Positions 24,741 through 36,600 of a DNA stretch of 64,000 bases are shown here, in pieces. The stretch covers positions 8,846,679-8,910,678 of the forward strand of contig JAQFVV010000018.1 of NCBI GenBank assembly GCA_028023455.1. The letters are read 5' to 3'. The stretch is from Epiperipatus broadwayi. Taxonomy: Eukaryota; Onychophora; Udeonychophora; Euonychophora; Peripatidae. Each line of letters begins with the position of its first letter. Positions within the stretch are counted from its first letter, which is position 1. The translations under genes and the position numbers were made by a program. The notes beneath the pieces are model-generated. The model was not told where the DNA came from and did not search any database. It saw only the letters and a list, made by a program, of their open reading frames with translations.

Positions 24741-26995
24741 AATAGGTTATTATTGAACTTTGTAAAGTTAGAAGAAAAAGTGAAGAGATAATAGATTTAA
24801 AAAGTTAACATGTTCTGTATTACAAAGGTACAAACATTGGAAGTACAAGTGGAGTAGGATTAATTATAAATAAAAAGTGGAAGAACAACAATGTGGAGAT
24901 TGATGGAGTATTAGACAAAGTGTCAAGATAATTTATTCAATTTAATAGGATCTACAAATGCAGATGCCCCAATAAGTTCTCATTGTGTCGACAAAGTAGA
25001 TTTTTTTATATGGATGCGCAAAAGAACTTTGGTCAGACAAAACATTTTAAAATTGTCATAGAAGACATTAATTCTAGAATTGGTAAACAATTGAAAGATG
25101 AAAGTGCTCTAGGTAAATTTGGTTAGAAAAGAGAAAGAACATAGATTTATTGAGTTTGCAGGGAGGAAAAGCTTTAAATTGTGAATTATTTTTTTGAGAA
25201 AATCCAAATGAAGATATGATAGAATTGGATTATATTTTGATTATAATTTACCACAGAAAATGATCATCAATTAGTGAGCTAAGTTAAGTGTTAACGCAAA
25301 AGTAGAGAGACAAAAGTTATTAAAAAAAAACAGTATTCACAGTTGATATTCCTAATCTTCAGAAACATTCTAATGAATTTAACATGATTCAGATTTGAAT
25401 GAAATCAATAGAAAGATAACTGATACACTTTTAAAAACTGCAATAAAGTTGGCTGGTACAAAAAAATAGCAACTGACCAATAAAATTTCTACTGAGATGA
25501 CAATTTTAAAAAAAAAAAAGAAAGAATATGAAAATATATATAAATGATGTTTCAAAATGATTGAATAATCAAGAATTTTGTAAAGTGGTATGAAGAAAAG
25601 TTGATAACAATATAAGAACATATAATTATGAATTAGTAAGGAAAGTTATAGAAGAGAATAAAAGTCTTAAAAAGTGTAAAAAAAAATCTTTAATTATTGG
25701 TATGAAATTTATATTGCAATAAAAAAATGAAACTATTAATAAAAAAAGAGATGACATCATGAAATATGTAGAGGAATTCTATCAAGAATTAAATAGCAAT
25801 AAAGAACAAAGAAAAGTACCTCCTATAACTATATCAGTCTTTTATCAATTCTATGCAAAGTTTTTGCAAGATAATTACAACTCATTTACAATGAAGTTTG
25901 GATTTAACCAATCAAAAGACCAAGCTGAATTTAAAAGTGGTTTTAATGTAGGAGATCATATTCAAGTAATAAGAGAAGTTATAGAGAAAAACAATAGATA
26001 TGATTTGCCATTATGCTTTGGATTTGTAGATTATGAAAAGACATTTGATTCTGTAAACATTGCTTCAGTGATTAAAGCATTGGATCATAAAAGTATAGAT
26101 CCAGAGTATTGTCATATTCTGAAGAATATTTATAAAAATGCAACAGCAACAATTAGATTATATAATGATACTAAAAAGATTATGAAGGGCATATGATAGG
26201 ATGTCTCCATATCTTTAAAACTTTTACAGCAGTTTTGCAAGAAGCATTTTGTAAATTAAAATGGGAAGCTAAGACAATAAAAGTAAATGGAAATTATTTA
26301 TATTGTCTAAATTTTGCATTTTCTAAATAATGCTTTAAAGTTACATGAAATGTTGCAAAAGTTATCAGATGAAAAGACTAAAGGTAAATGTTAAAAAGAC
26401 AAAAGTAATGTTCGATAGATTTCTCAAAAAAAGAAAATAGAAGAAGCGAATAACTACAAATACCTTTGTCAGATGGAAATTGAATAGATAAAAATAATTA
26501 TAAGAATTAAACTTGTTTGGAGTGCTTTTGGTAGAAATAACTTAATATTAAAAGGAAATATACCTATGTGTTTGTAAATGAAAGTTTTTAATAAATGTGT
26601 TTTATCAGTTTTTATTTATGGATCTGAAACTTAGATACTTAACAAAAAAAGCAATACAAAGACTTCAGAACATTCAGATGCATGTTAGGAAAACAAAACA
26701 ATCAAAAAGAGAAATAGGTAGGTAATAAAAGAAACAGGTATTAATGATATTATTGAAAAAATTATGAGACAAGTGGAATTGGGTTAGTCATATTGCTAGA
26801 AGAAATGGTCGTAGATGAACAGTTGAAATATTAAACTGGATTCCAAAGAGAACATGTGAAATTGATGGTTGAAATAAGAATGTATGCTGAGATAATGTGG
26901 AGAAGAGAATCTAAAGATCAGTGAAGATAGACTGAACTTGGAGAAATCATCCTGCAGCAGATCAATAATGATTAGAAATAATAATGATGATAAAT
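24741..26995 (+). mobile_element. RTE-like LINE, 5'-truncated, endonuclease plus RT remnants
   Basis: The 5' part carries an APE-type endonuclease remnant: SGVGLIINKKW near 24847, EDINSRIG near 25060 (the GDFNa.iG motif with Gly and Phe lost) and DESALGKFG near 25100. The RT domain follows from 25759. Downstream pieces in shifting frames include VLQEAFCKLKWEAKTIKVNG and SVFIYGSET, the usual order in the RTE-type C-terminal half. The copy ends in an A-rich tail with ATGATGATAA units (about 26965-26990), as RTE elements often do. Several stops and frameshifts mean it is dead. Confidence 0.75.
25759..26196 (+). pseudogene. Reverse transcriptase fragment of the RTE-like LINE
   Basis: An open frame of 145 codons. 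After an N-terminal linker it contains FNQSKDQAEFKSGFNVGDHI, matching the 'EQAGFRkg.stiDHI' box, then IREVIEKNNRYDLPLCFGFV, DYEKTFDSV (the box with the first catalytic Asp, normally DyeKAFDSV), and ILKNIYKNATATIRLYNDTK. This combination is very characteristic of RTE-type endonuclease/reverse transcriptases of animals. The frame breaks just before the 'rGvrQGD..SP' box, and the second catalytic FADD box near 26320 is destroyed. The ATG at 25759 is simply the first in an eroded frame. It would normally convert element RNA to DNA at a nicked target site. Confidence 0.8.
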
Positions 26996-27164
26996 GAATA
27001 AAATTAAAATGTATCTATGATTAAAAAGAAATTTTAATTTATGGAAGTAATACAATTTTCTTCTTGTTCCTCCTTTCTTTATGAATTAATTTATATATTT
27101 ACATATGATACCATTTCCAACTTTCTTATACACTTAACAATACTATTTTTTACAAAAAAAACTT

Positions 27165-27206
27165 TACTCTTAAAGTTTCAACTGCCCTGCAGCCATCATC
27201 AGAACT
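27165..27206 (-). ncRNA. Hammerhead ribozyme at 3' end of PLE-A left copy
   Basis: On the minus strand the core CTGATGA (27196-27202) is intact. Stem II is GGCTG/CAGTT (five pairs with two G-U) around CAGGG. GAAA is intact (27176-27179). Helix III is CTT/GAG with loop TAA, ending in the triplet GTA. Helix I is poor: only the two pairs nearest the core form well. The mirror copy is at 31950-31995. Confidence 0.7.
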
Positions 27207-28595
27207 ATGATATCCAAATATATAATCATACAATTAATACATTATATTTATATACATAATCAATACCATACATCTTAACTTGACTATTATAAATAATCAT
27301 TTTTCATTTTATTATTCTACTCTTAACTAATTTTATTTTCTTATTTATAGTATTTTATTATTAAATTATTCTAAAACAATTTTATAATTTTAAAACTTCA
27401 ATCTTTAAATTCTACTATTTAATCTACCATTTTATTATCTTTTTAATTATATTTTCCTAATTATTTCTAAACTTTCCTTATTTTTATTATATATTTAACT
27501 AATAACTTTTTTACATTATAAATTACCTTTTTATTACATTACTAAATATTTACATCTTTATATTCCTATTTTTAAAAACCAACTGACAAATTTTCAAAAA
27601 TTCTTATACTTTTTTAATAACATCCTCTACCATCATTTACATCAACTTTATTTTTAAACATTTTATATTCAAACTATTATTAGTAATAATAACTACAATT
27701 ATTCATAAAATTATTGTCCTTACCCCAAAATCCCTATTAAGATTTGGTTTTATATTTTAAATCAATATTGCCACTTTAATTTTTATATCCCTTCTATTAC
27801 TTGTATAATTAATCATTTTTATACTATTCTTCTCAAACCTATGACCATTTTCTAATGAATGAAAATAAATAGGTAACCTCTTATCACACTTATTCTTGTA
27901 TAAAATGAATTTTGTGTCTCACCTACATAATTAGTTTTTATATTTTTACTTTTACATGACTTGCATTTAATTTTATATACCCCATTTATAATAATATTTA
28001 AACAGCATTAAACTGTTGCACAGTTTAATACTATTTAAATATTATTGTTTATAAAAAACATTGCGCTATATAAAATAATTGACTTATATCCCATTTATGC
28101 ACTTTTCTACTTTCCTTACATATTTATTATCTAAAATATTAAGTATATTTTTCTTTTTTTTATTTACTATCTTAAATTTTATTACATTATTAAACTTTTT
28201 ATTAATTTTAATAATTATTTTATTCATCCTTTTTACATTACAATACTATTATTATAAGTTCTAAAACACATATGTTCATTCTTATCTATTTTATCTTTTC
28301 TACATACTATCTCCTTATTTTTATTAAATTTTTCTTCAGATTTCCTTACACTTTTATCTATAATTTTCTCTGGATATTCATTATCTTTAAATTCTTTAAT
28401 TATCAATTCTACCTGTTTACTATAATCTTTTTCATCTGAGCAATAATTCCTAGTTCTATATATTCTTGAATTTATACTACTTATTTTATATTTTATATCT
28501 ACATTTGAATTCCAATTACTTATATTACTATCCATATTAGATTATTATATATATAGATGTTTCTATCTTGCACTTACCATTTCTGTATGACTTCT

Positions 28596-28802
28596 TTAAA
28601 AAATATATAAATATAATAATTTATTATCGTTTTCTTTTTCTATTGTAAATTTTATATTTTTATCTAACTTATTAATCTCTTCAAGATACATATCTATTTG
28701 TCTTTGACTCTTGTTAAAAATTAACAAATAATCATCAACATATGTTTTCATAAAAATTGGACCATTACTATTATCAATCATTAGATCTTGCATATTCTCC
28801 AT
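28596..28802 (-). pseudogene. Penelope-like RT catalytic segment (left copy)
   Basis: This open frame of 68 codons carries KTYVDDYLLIFNKSQRQI, with the two catalytic aspartates of the reverse transcriptase in YVDD. The following stretch (LEEINKLDKNIKFTIEKEND) is the usual Penelope-like connection to the thumb. The rest of the protein is in other frames. Confidence 0.85.
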
Positions 28803-29376
28803 ATATATATTACCAAGTACCCCACTTAATGTTTCTATTAATAATCTTTTCCTTTGTCTATAATATTCTCCATTAAATTCAAATGTAATCTCTTAAAAAT
28901 TAATTCTCATTATTTCCCTCAATTTCTCTATTGGTATGTTTACTTTTTTATGCTCATCATTTTTATATCTTTTTATTGCTAACTCTATTGCTTCTTCTAG
29001 ATTTATATTCATGTATATTGACATAACATCTATTTTTACCATAGTCAACTAAACTACTTTTATCATTAATATATTTCTTAAAATCTTATTTATTAGCTCT
29101 TTATTATTTTTAATATCAACTAAACTACTTTTATCATTAATATATTTCTTAAAATATTATTTGATATCCATTTAGATATTCTATCAAAATATGAATTTGT
29201 ACCATTTATAATTGGTCTTAAAGGAACCCCTTCTTTAAATATTTTTGGTGCTCCATATATTCTTGCCATTCCACAATCCTTATTTCCCAATAATGCAAAT
29301 ATTTTTTTATCTATTAATCCATTATTATATAATCTTTTTAGTAATTCATAAACCTTCCCATTTTTTTAATTTAGTA

Positions 29377-29862
29377 TCATTTTTTTATTTTAATAAAATA
29401 CTCCTCTGACAATAATTTATTCATTTTATCAATATTTTTTCCTTTATTCATTAATATTAATTTATTGCCTTTATCCAGTTTTATAAACACTCTCTCTTCC
29501 TCATATTTATTCCTTATTTCTTTAACCACTTTTATTGTAATTACATTATTTAAATTATTTATCCCCTTATTTTTCTTTTTATTCCTATTTTCAATACTTA
29601 ATTTTTTTATTTTATATACCATATTATTCATTTCTTCTTTAAAACTTTCCATTCACAATTTATCTTTTATACTATATGCATTATTAATATCCTTATTTTT
29701 ATCATAATATATACCATAATTACTCTCCAAATATTTTTGTGCTATTTTCTCTACTAATGTTTGCACTTCTATTACATCTTTATTTTTACATACTCCATAT
29801 GGCACATATTTTATACCTTTACTTAATGCATTCTTTTCTTCTTCGGTAAATTCAGTAGTCAT
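29377..29862 (-). pseudogene. Penelope-like N-terminal region (left copy only)
   Basis: Two adjoining minus-strand frames (29653-29862 and 29377-29652) encode an acidic and lysine-rich N-terminal region ending in the DKGN box and YFIKIKK. In Penelope-like proteins this box precedes the RT fingers and may bind RNA. The right copy lacks this part because its 5' truncation falls at the corresponding point. These bases form the loop of the large inverted repeat. Confidence 0.7.
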
Positions 29863-29957
29863 TAAATTACAAATCTTGTGTTCATATTTTATTAAAATAT
29901 TTTATTAAAATAAAAAAAGATGATACTAAATTAAAAAATGGGAAGGTTTATGAATTA

Positions 29958-30458
29958 GTGAAAGGATTATATAATAATGGATTAATAGAGAGAAAAATAT
30001 TTGCATTATTGGGAAATAAGGATTGTGGAATGGCAAGAATATATGGAGCACCAAAAATATTTAAAGAAGGGTTTTTTTTAAGATCAACTACAATTGGTAC
30101 AAATTTTTATTTTGATAGAATATCTAAATGGATATCAAATAATCTTTTTAAGAAATATATTAATGATAAAAGTAGTTTTTATATTAAAAATAATAAAGAG
30201 CTAATAAAAGAGATTAGAAATAAAATAAATGAATATAATAATTATAAGTTGACTATGGTAAAAATAGATGTTATGTCAATATACATGAATATAAATCTAG
30301 AAGAAGCTACAGAGTCAGCAATAAAAAGATATAAAAATGATGAGCATAAAAAAGTAAACATACCAATAGAGAAAGTGAGGGAAATAATGAGAATTAGTGT
30401 AAAAAGATTACATTTGAATTTAATGGAGAATATTATAAACAAAAGAAAGGATTATTAA
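29958..30458 (+). pseudogene. Penelope-like reverse transcriptase, fingers and palm part
   Basis: The longest open Penelope frame in the window, 166 codons. It begins inside the domain with LIERKIFALLGNKDCGMARI, then YGAPKIFKEGFFLRSTTIGT (normally 'PKiHK...PlRPIvs..gs') and FDRISKWISNNLFKKYIND. Next come KLTMVKIDVMSIYMNINLEE, corresponding to the first catalytic box 'fDVvSLYtNIPleEa', and an RYKNDEHKKVNIPIEKVREI helix region. The key His of PKIHK is Phe here and the proline of 'NIP' is Asn, marks of decay. It ends at a stop before the YVDD box, which follows in another frame. Confidence 0.85.
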
Positions 30459-31149
30459 TAGAAACATTAATTGGGGTACTTGGTAATATATATATGGGGA
30501 ATATGCAAGATTTAATGATTAATAATAGTAATGATCCAATTTGTATGAAAACATATGTTGATGATTATTTGTTGATTTTTAACAAGAGTGAAAGACAGAT
30601 AGATATGTAACTTGAAGAGATTAATAAGTTAGATAAAAATATAAAATTTACAATAGAAAAAGAAAATGATAATAAATTATTTTATTTAGACATTTTGTTA
30701 AGAAAGTCATATAGAAATGATAAGTGCAAAATAGAAACATCTATATGTAAAAAATCTAATATGGATAGTAATACAAGTAATTGAAATTTGAATATAGATA
30801 TACTAAACAGGTAGAATTGATAATTAAAAAATTTAAGGATAATGAATATCCAGAGAAAATTATAGATGAAACTGTAAGGTAATCAGAAGAAAAATTTAAT
30901 AAAAATAAGGAGATAGTATGTAGAAAAGGTAAAATAGATAAGAATGAATATATGTGTTTTAAAACTTATAATAATAGTATTGAAATTAAACTGAGAGAGT
31001 GCAAATTCCTCAAGCGCTTATGACTACCAACAAAGGATGAACAAAATAATTATTAAAATTAATAAAAAGTTTAATAATGTAATAAAATTTAAGATAGTAA
31101 ATAAAAGAAAGAAAAATATACTTAATATTTTAGATAATAAAAATGTAAG

Positions 31150-31395
31150 GAAAGTAGAAAAATGCATAAATGTGGTATATAAAATTAAATGTAAGTCATG
31201 TGAAAGAGAAAGTATAAAACTAATTATGTAGGTGAGACACAGAATTCAATTTATACAAGATTAGTTCAATATAGGTATGATAAGAGGTTACCTATTTATT
31301 TTCATCATAGGTTTGAGAAGGATAGTATAAAAATGATTAATTATACAAGTAATAAAAAAGATATGAAAATTAAAGTGGCAATATTGATTTAAAAT
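31150..31395 (+). pseudogene. GIY-YIG endonuclease region of PLE-A right copy
   Basis: The frame up to 31231 ends KCINVVYKIKCKSCERESIK, where VYKIKCKSC is the GIY-like half with its Cys pair. The next frame gives NYVGETQNSIYTRLVQYRYD followed by FHHRFEKDSIKMIN. YVGETQ is the YIG half and the Arg after it is the expected catalytic position. The order and spacing match the C-terminal nuclease of EN-containing Penelope-like elements, which nicks target DNA. A frameshift splits the two halves. Confidence 0.8.
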
Positions 31396-31947
31396 ATAAA
31401 ACCAAATCTTAATAGGGATTTTGGGGTAAGGACAATAATTTTAGGAATAATTGTAGTTATTATTATTAATAATAGTTTGAATATAAAAAGGTTTAAAAAT
31501 AAAGTTGATGTAAATGATGATAGAGGATGTTGTTAAAAAAGTATAAGAATTTTTGAAAAATTGTTAGTTGATTTTTAAAAATAGGAATATAAAGATGTAA
31601 ATATTTATAATGTAATAAAAAGGTAATTTATAATGTAAAAAAGTTAATAATTAAATACATAATAAAAATAAAGAAGGTTTAGAAGTAATTATGAAAATAT
31701 AATTAAAAAGATAATAATAAAATGATAGATTAAATAGTAGAGTTTAAAGATTGAAGTTTTAAAATTATAATAAAATTGTTTTAGAATAATTTAACAATAA
31801 AATACTATAAATAAGGAAAATAAAATTAGTTAAGAATGGAATAATAAAATGGAAAATGATTATTTATAATGGTCAGGATAAGATGTATGTTATTGATTAT
31901 GTATATAAATATAATGTATTAACTATATGATTATATATTTGGATATT

Positions 31948-31998
31948 GTAGCTTTGATGATGGCTGCATGACAGTTGAAACTCTAAGAGTAAAGTTTT
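31948..31998 (+). ncRNA. Hammerhead ribozyme at 3' end of PLE-A right copy
   Basis: The core reads TTGATGA (31954-31960; C3 to U). Stem II is GGCTG/CAGTT around CATGA. GAAA is intact (31977-31980). Helix III is CTC/GAG with loop TAA, then the triplet GTA. Helix III is better than in the mirror copy, the core slightly worse. Together the two copies imply an intact ancestor. Helix I is weak in both. Confidence 0.65.
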
Positions 31999-32059
31999 GG
32001 GGTAAAAAATAGTATTGTTAAGTGTTATAAAAAAATTGGAAATGGTATCATGTGAAAAT

Positions 32060-33270
32060 TTTATATTACAATATATATTTGTTATTTTTTAGTAATATTT
32101 ATTATAAACTCTATATTTTATAGGAGTAATTAGAGCAATTCTTGACATAAGCAAACGTCATTTAACAAATTGAACAAATTAAGATCAATTTTGTGTCCTA
32201 AAAGATTCGTTCAATGGATAGAGTAATTACCTGTTGTCAAAGATAAAAGTTTCTGAATCAAATTTTAAAAGCAAAATTTTAAAAAAAAATTTTTTTTTAA
32301 TTAAATTGCTGGCATGACTTTAACCATCTGAAACAATAGAATTAATTTACAAAAATACTATAATAAAAACTAATCTCATCTATATAACAATAAAATAAAT
32401 TTTTAAAACTTTTAAGAAATTTATTTAAAATATTTGAAAATAGACTATCCAAAAAGGAAGGATAGACATTCTTTAAAGCAAAATAAACAAATAAATAAAG
32501 ATCAAAAGGCCGTATAAATAAATAATTATAATCATGCAATTAAATAAATAAAGATAGCAAAAACAAAATTAGATTTGAACTCAGCGTTATACTCATTGAT
32601 ATAGCCTAAATATCATCATCATCATTTTAACCATTATCACTCAATAAACAGAATGAAGATATTTTCGATTTTATTTTAGTACTTTTGTTTCCTAGTTTTG
32701 CTTCTTCGTGTTACTATATTTATCCCACATTTAGAATTTTCTAGCAGTTCTCCAGCTATTTTTTGATCCTACACATATACATGATTATGTTTGCATGTAT
32801 TTTTAAATATATCAACCACAAAAGTAAAATCTAAATTATTATTTTTTTTCCATTTTAAAAATGGAAAAAACCTTCACAGTTCATGAAGTATATCTAAATA
32901 TTGATTGTACTAGAATAAATTATGCTGAGGCTATAGAAAATCATGATAAATAAACTAGAATTGTTTAATTATAAACATAGTTATTTCAACCTTCTACAAA
33001 AAAATTATAATCTAATATTCACATACCATTATTAGCTAGCTGCTGTTTTTAAATATTGTCATCCAGATTTTTTTTTTAAAAAAGAACAAAAAATTACATG
33101 TTTTGCAAACGTGATAATTACATAAAACAGTTTATGAAACACAATAAATAAAAAAGCACTAAATATCTCACTGTAGGGTATTGGTCTTTCAATTAGTTCC
33201 CACAAAAAAAAGTTAAAAAGAAAACATTATTAAACATCAGGCTTATCCATTGCTTGTCGATAAAGGTTTG
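32060..33270. other. No recognised gene; possible SINE traces
   Basis: GTTCAATGGATAGAG near 32209 resembles the A-box region of a tRNA-Arg-derived SINE, followed by a weak B-box-like TTCTGAATC. On the minus strand near 32575-32600 GAGTTCAAATC is B-box-like. Neither can be extended into a full element. Confidence 0.35.
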
Positions 33271-33279
33271 AGCTACTTT

Positions 33280-33900
33280 TTATATTTTACTCTCTAATTC
33301 GGGGAAGGGGGGCAATCTTTTGTCATTTCTGGGCCACATGGTGAAAAGAAGAGTTGCTTTGGGCCACACATTAAATATACAATCATTACTAAAAACTGAT
33401 AGCATAATCATATAACTAAAAACCCAAATTACTAGTGTAATCAAATATGAAAAAACAATATTTAGCAAATACTACTAATTAGTAAATGACCCCAACAAAG
33501 CATGATCATGTGATCACTCCTCTATACACCAATCAAATAATTAAACATCAAATATCAAACTAATTAGAAAATGACCACAATAATCAAGTGATCCCCTTCA
33601 TATCAAATGTATTATTTATTAGCAAACGACCAAAAAATTTATCAAAAATCATAATTTCAGAAATAATATTTAGTTAATATACTATTTATCAAATAACAGA
33701 AAGGGGGTAGGATATTGGCTGACACAATCACATGATCAAAATACCCCTAATACTAGTGCAATCAAATATGGTAAAACAATATTTAGAAAATATTATTAAT
33801 TAGTAAATGATCACAACAAAATGAGCATAATGACCCTGTTCCCTACATCAAGTAATTCTAAAAATCAAATATCAATTAATAAATAAAACTGCAAAATCAT
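33280..33900. repeat. Degenerate direct repeats with a G-rich edge
   Basis: A block of about 130 bp starting CTAGTGTAATCAAATATG near 33432 is repeated near 33755, with a weaker partial copy between. The left edge has a G-rich patch and two copies of GGGCCACA (near 33329 and 33360), reminiscent of some DNA-transposon termini. No terminal inverted repeat was found. Confidence 0.6.
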
Positions 33901-35519
33901 ATTACATAGGCATAGATTACACACTTCAAATATTCAATTTTGATTAAAATATAAAAAACATAAATCTGAATTCCAGTATTGCTTATGAGTGATTTCCTCC
34001 AGACTGTTATAATTAATTTGCGAGAATGAAGATGAAAACATTAAATATGATGTAAAATGAAATGCTTTCATGCATATTGCAATAATTCAGTATTAACTCA
34101 TAACTTCTCAGTATGATTTAGAATAATGTTAGGATTCCCAATTTAAAAGCTACAGGTTATTGAATTGATTTTCAATTAAGAAATTAATAAAAAAAATCTC
34201 AGTTTGGTTATCTGAATGATATTGTTTTTGAATAAAACTTGTTTAAATATCATGTGATTTCTCAAGCAACTGGTCATATATTTCAATCAAAAATTGAATA
34301 TTGAAAAAAATGTTATTCAGCACAGTGTTGAGAAAGATATGCAAAAATAAAACAAAGCTGTACAAATTACTTAAACCAAGTTTTGAATAATATATTAAAT
34401 AATCCTATAAACTTTCCTGATTTTAATAAAATAAGATTAAAGTTAGTGTTTCAACCATGAACAGATTTAGATCAACACTAAATAATATTCAATCACAATG
34501 TTCACTATATTGATATTAATTAATATTAATAGTATTAGTAAAATGAAAAATTCAATTACTACTAAAGTAACAAAGATAAAAATAGTCTTAATAGAATAAG
34601 ACTTCTAATATAATGATAATAAATTAGTCATTTAATTGCAGTATTGCGAATTTCCAATACTGTTGATTAATTGTTGTTTTAGAAAATTAATGAAATTATG
34701 CCATAGTATTATATATATTATTCTGGTAATTCTAATAATCTCAATTTTACAGTTATTAAATATAATAACTGTGATAAGTGCACTTATATGCAACTATAGA
34801 GAAGCTTGTTATTTCTATAAATTAATTATGGCTTAGCACTTTCTAGAACTTATGGTGTTCTCATATTCATAGCAAGATAAATTCTAATCATATATAATGT
34901 TAAATATTCATGAGTATAGCATTAACACTTAGTTAAAACATTAATAGAAGTTGCTTCAATGCTTTGTTTCATATATTATATAGTGTGCCAAAAATCTTTT
35001 TAATAGCTTTGATCATAAATAAAAAATTTATACAGAATAAATTTTGAAGTTTTTATGTTAAACAAAAAATTTTCAGACATTTGGTATGAATACTGTTAAT
35101 CATATACAGAATTTTTAAAATGATATTTACCTTTTGATTTACATAGCTGGCTATTGGAATTTTGTTACCATAAATAACAAGATAAACTTGTAAATGTCCT
35201 ATGTGGAGGTGTAATGATTGAAGCAAAACAGTCAGGTAGTCATGGTGATGGCATATTGTTTTACCAGAGATGTTTTAGTCAACTAATATTTTCAAATTTA
35301 TTTTGTAATCAAATCCAAAAAATCATCATGTACCCATCTTATATATAAAATCTGTAATTTCTCTATTGTCTGATTGGTGAATGAATGTTTGTTTGATGGT
35401 GTTGCAACCACTATGATTATGCGAAGGAAATAATTCCATCATTAAATGAAAAATACTGGCAAAAAAATCAGTAGTGTTATTAACTACAGGGATATAGTAT
35501 ATATTTCACAGTAAAGCTT
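33901..35519. other. No recognised gene or repeat
   Basis: AT-rich sequence. The short frame at 34636-34836 is hydrophobic without family features. A TCTTATATATAAAATCTGTA stretch near 35338 recalls Helitron 5' ends, but no matching 3' hairpin was found. Confidence 0.45.
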
Positions 35520-36600
35520 TCTGTTCAGCTGCAGGAACAGCCACAAACACTGATTTGTAATTTAACATTATGGCACTCCATGCTTTCATGCTCTATCAAT
35601 CTTTTAATAATAGTTCAGATGAACAACATACTTAGCAATATTAACCAATTTTTATAAATTAGCAATATTTAATAAAAAAATAAATAAATAAAACATATTT
35701 ACATTAAATCTTTAAAAAATATATTAAAGCAATCAATTAAAAAATATATTAAAAATATTATATTTAATAATAAAAAAAAATTACAAAAATGACTGGAATT
35801 TTTGTAGTCCATTCCAGCCAGTTACAGAAACAGCAACAAACACTGATTCATCATTCATCATTAAGGAATTCTGTGCTTTCACAGTCTGTCAATCCTCTAA
35901 TATAATTCAGATAAAAACTATACTTACCAATGTTAATGAACCTTTATAAATTATCAATGTTTAATAAAAAACCATATTTACATTAAGTCTTTAAAAAAAT
36001 TTGTTAAAGCATCTAATTATTATAAAAACAATTCTGCAGTAATAACAGTCTCTGCCATTAAAAAACACTCAGAAAAAAAGCATGCTTTTAACTACAATAG
36101 GATATTAACTATAAATGAATACTCTCACTTTTCAAACACAAGATAAAGCATGTGCATTAGATTAATGCTGATTATTATTACAGTTTAAAAACATTGTGCT
36201 ATATAAAATAAATATCTTATCTGCAATAGGATAGTAAATAAATCATAAAGAAAATGTGATTACAGTACATAAATTTATGTTTGAAATGTGATATTTAGTG
36301 AGGGGGGAAATAGATGCTATAATAATGTATTTACATTTAGTTTTAGTCACTGTATTATTATGTTTATGCAAAGAATTAATAAAAAATTATCACGTTTCAG
36401 AGCAATCATACTTCTTACATTTAGTATTAAAATATTTTAATTAATTTGCATTAAATCTTAAAAAGTTATGGTAATTGAAGGTGAAACAATGGCCTTCTGG
36501 CTGGCTACATTCTCACATTTAATATGTAATATTAAAATTTTTTATTTAGTTTACATTAAATCTCAAAAAAAATTGTTAAAGCAATCAATTAAAATAAAAC
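35520..36600. repeat. Tandemly repeated unit, two full and one partial copy
   Basis: The order GAACAGC/CACAAACACTGATT, then CATGCTTTC, then ATTTACATTAAATC, then AAAGCAATCAATT is found at about 35528-35745. It recurs diverged at 35809-36018 (about 285 bp later). Only the last part occurs again at about 36550-36598. No coding or ribozyme signal was seen. The 92-codon frame at 36468 overlaps the third copy and is not supported as a gene. Confidence 0.65.

Larger units (their letters stand above)
27095..29885 (-). mobile_element. PLE-A left copy (Penelope-like element)
   Basis: Transcribed leftward from about 29880 to about 27095. Translated pieces in order are an N-terminal segment from 29862, a KLDKGNKLILMNKGKNIDKM segment (29377-29652) matching the 'kaDKGn..vvmd..dY..km' box of Penelope-like proteins, the 'GaPKIfKeG' RT box near 29230, the catalytic YVDDYLLIF (within 28596-28802), a basic region (28233-28535) and decayed GIY-YIG sequence down to about 27750. 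A block of about 39 bp is duplicated (near 29047 and 29118) where the right copy has a different spacer. Multiple frameshifts show it is dead. A hammerhead lies at the 3' end. Confidence 0.85.
29886..32058 (+). mobile_element. PLE-A right copy, 5'-truncated, head to head with left copy
   Basis: It starts about 29897 at the same internal point as bases near 29400 of the left copy and then mirrors that copy to about 32058, where the inverse of the left outer end (near 27105-27150) is found. It keeps the RT frame at 29958-30458, the YVDD box near 30553, a GIY-YIG region (about 31150-31390) and the hammerhead near 31954. Many positions match the left copy, so the pair is either a single inverted insertion, as known for Penelope-like elements, or a later duplication. 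Stops throughout show that it is inactive. Confidence 0.85.

Noticed and set aside
35330-35420. Helitron 5' end
   Set aside because: Only a short TCTTATATATAAAA resemblance; no 3' hairpin with CTRR or Rep/helicase sequence.
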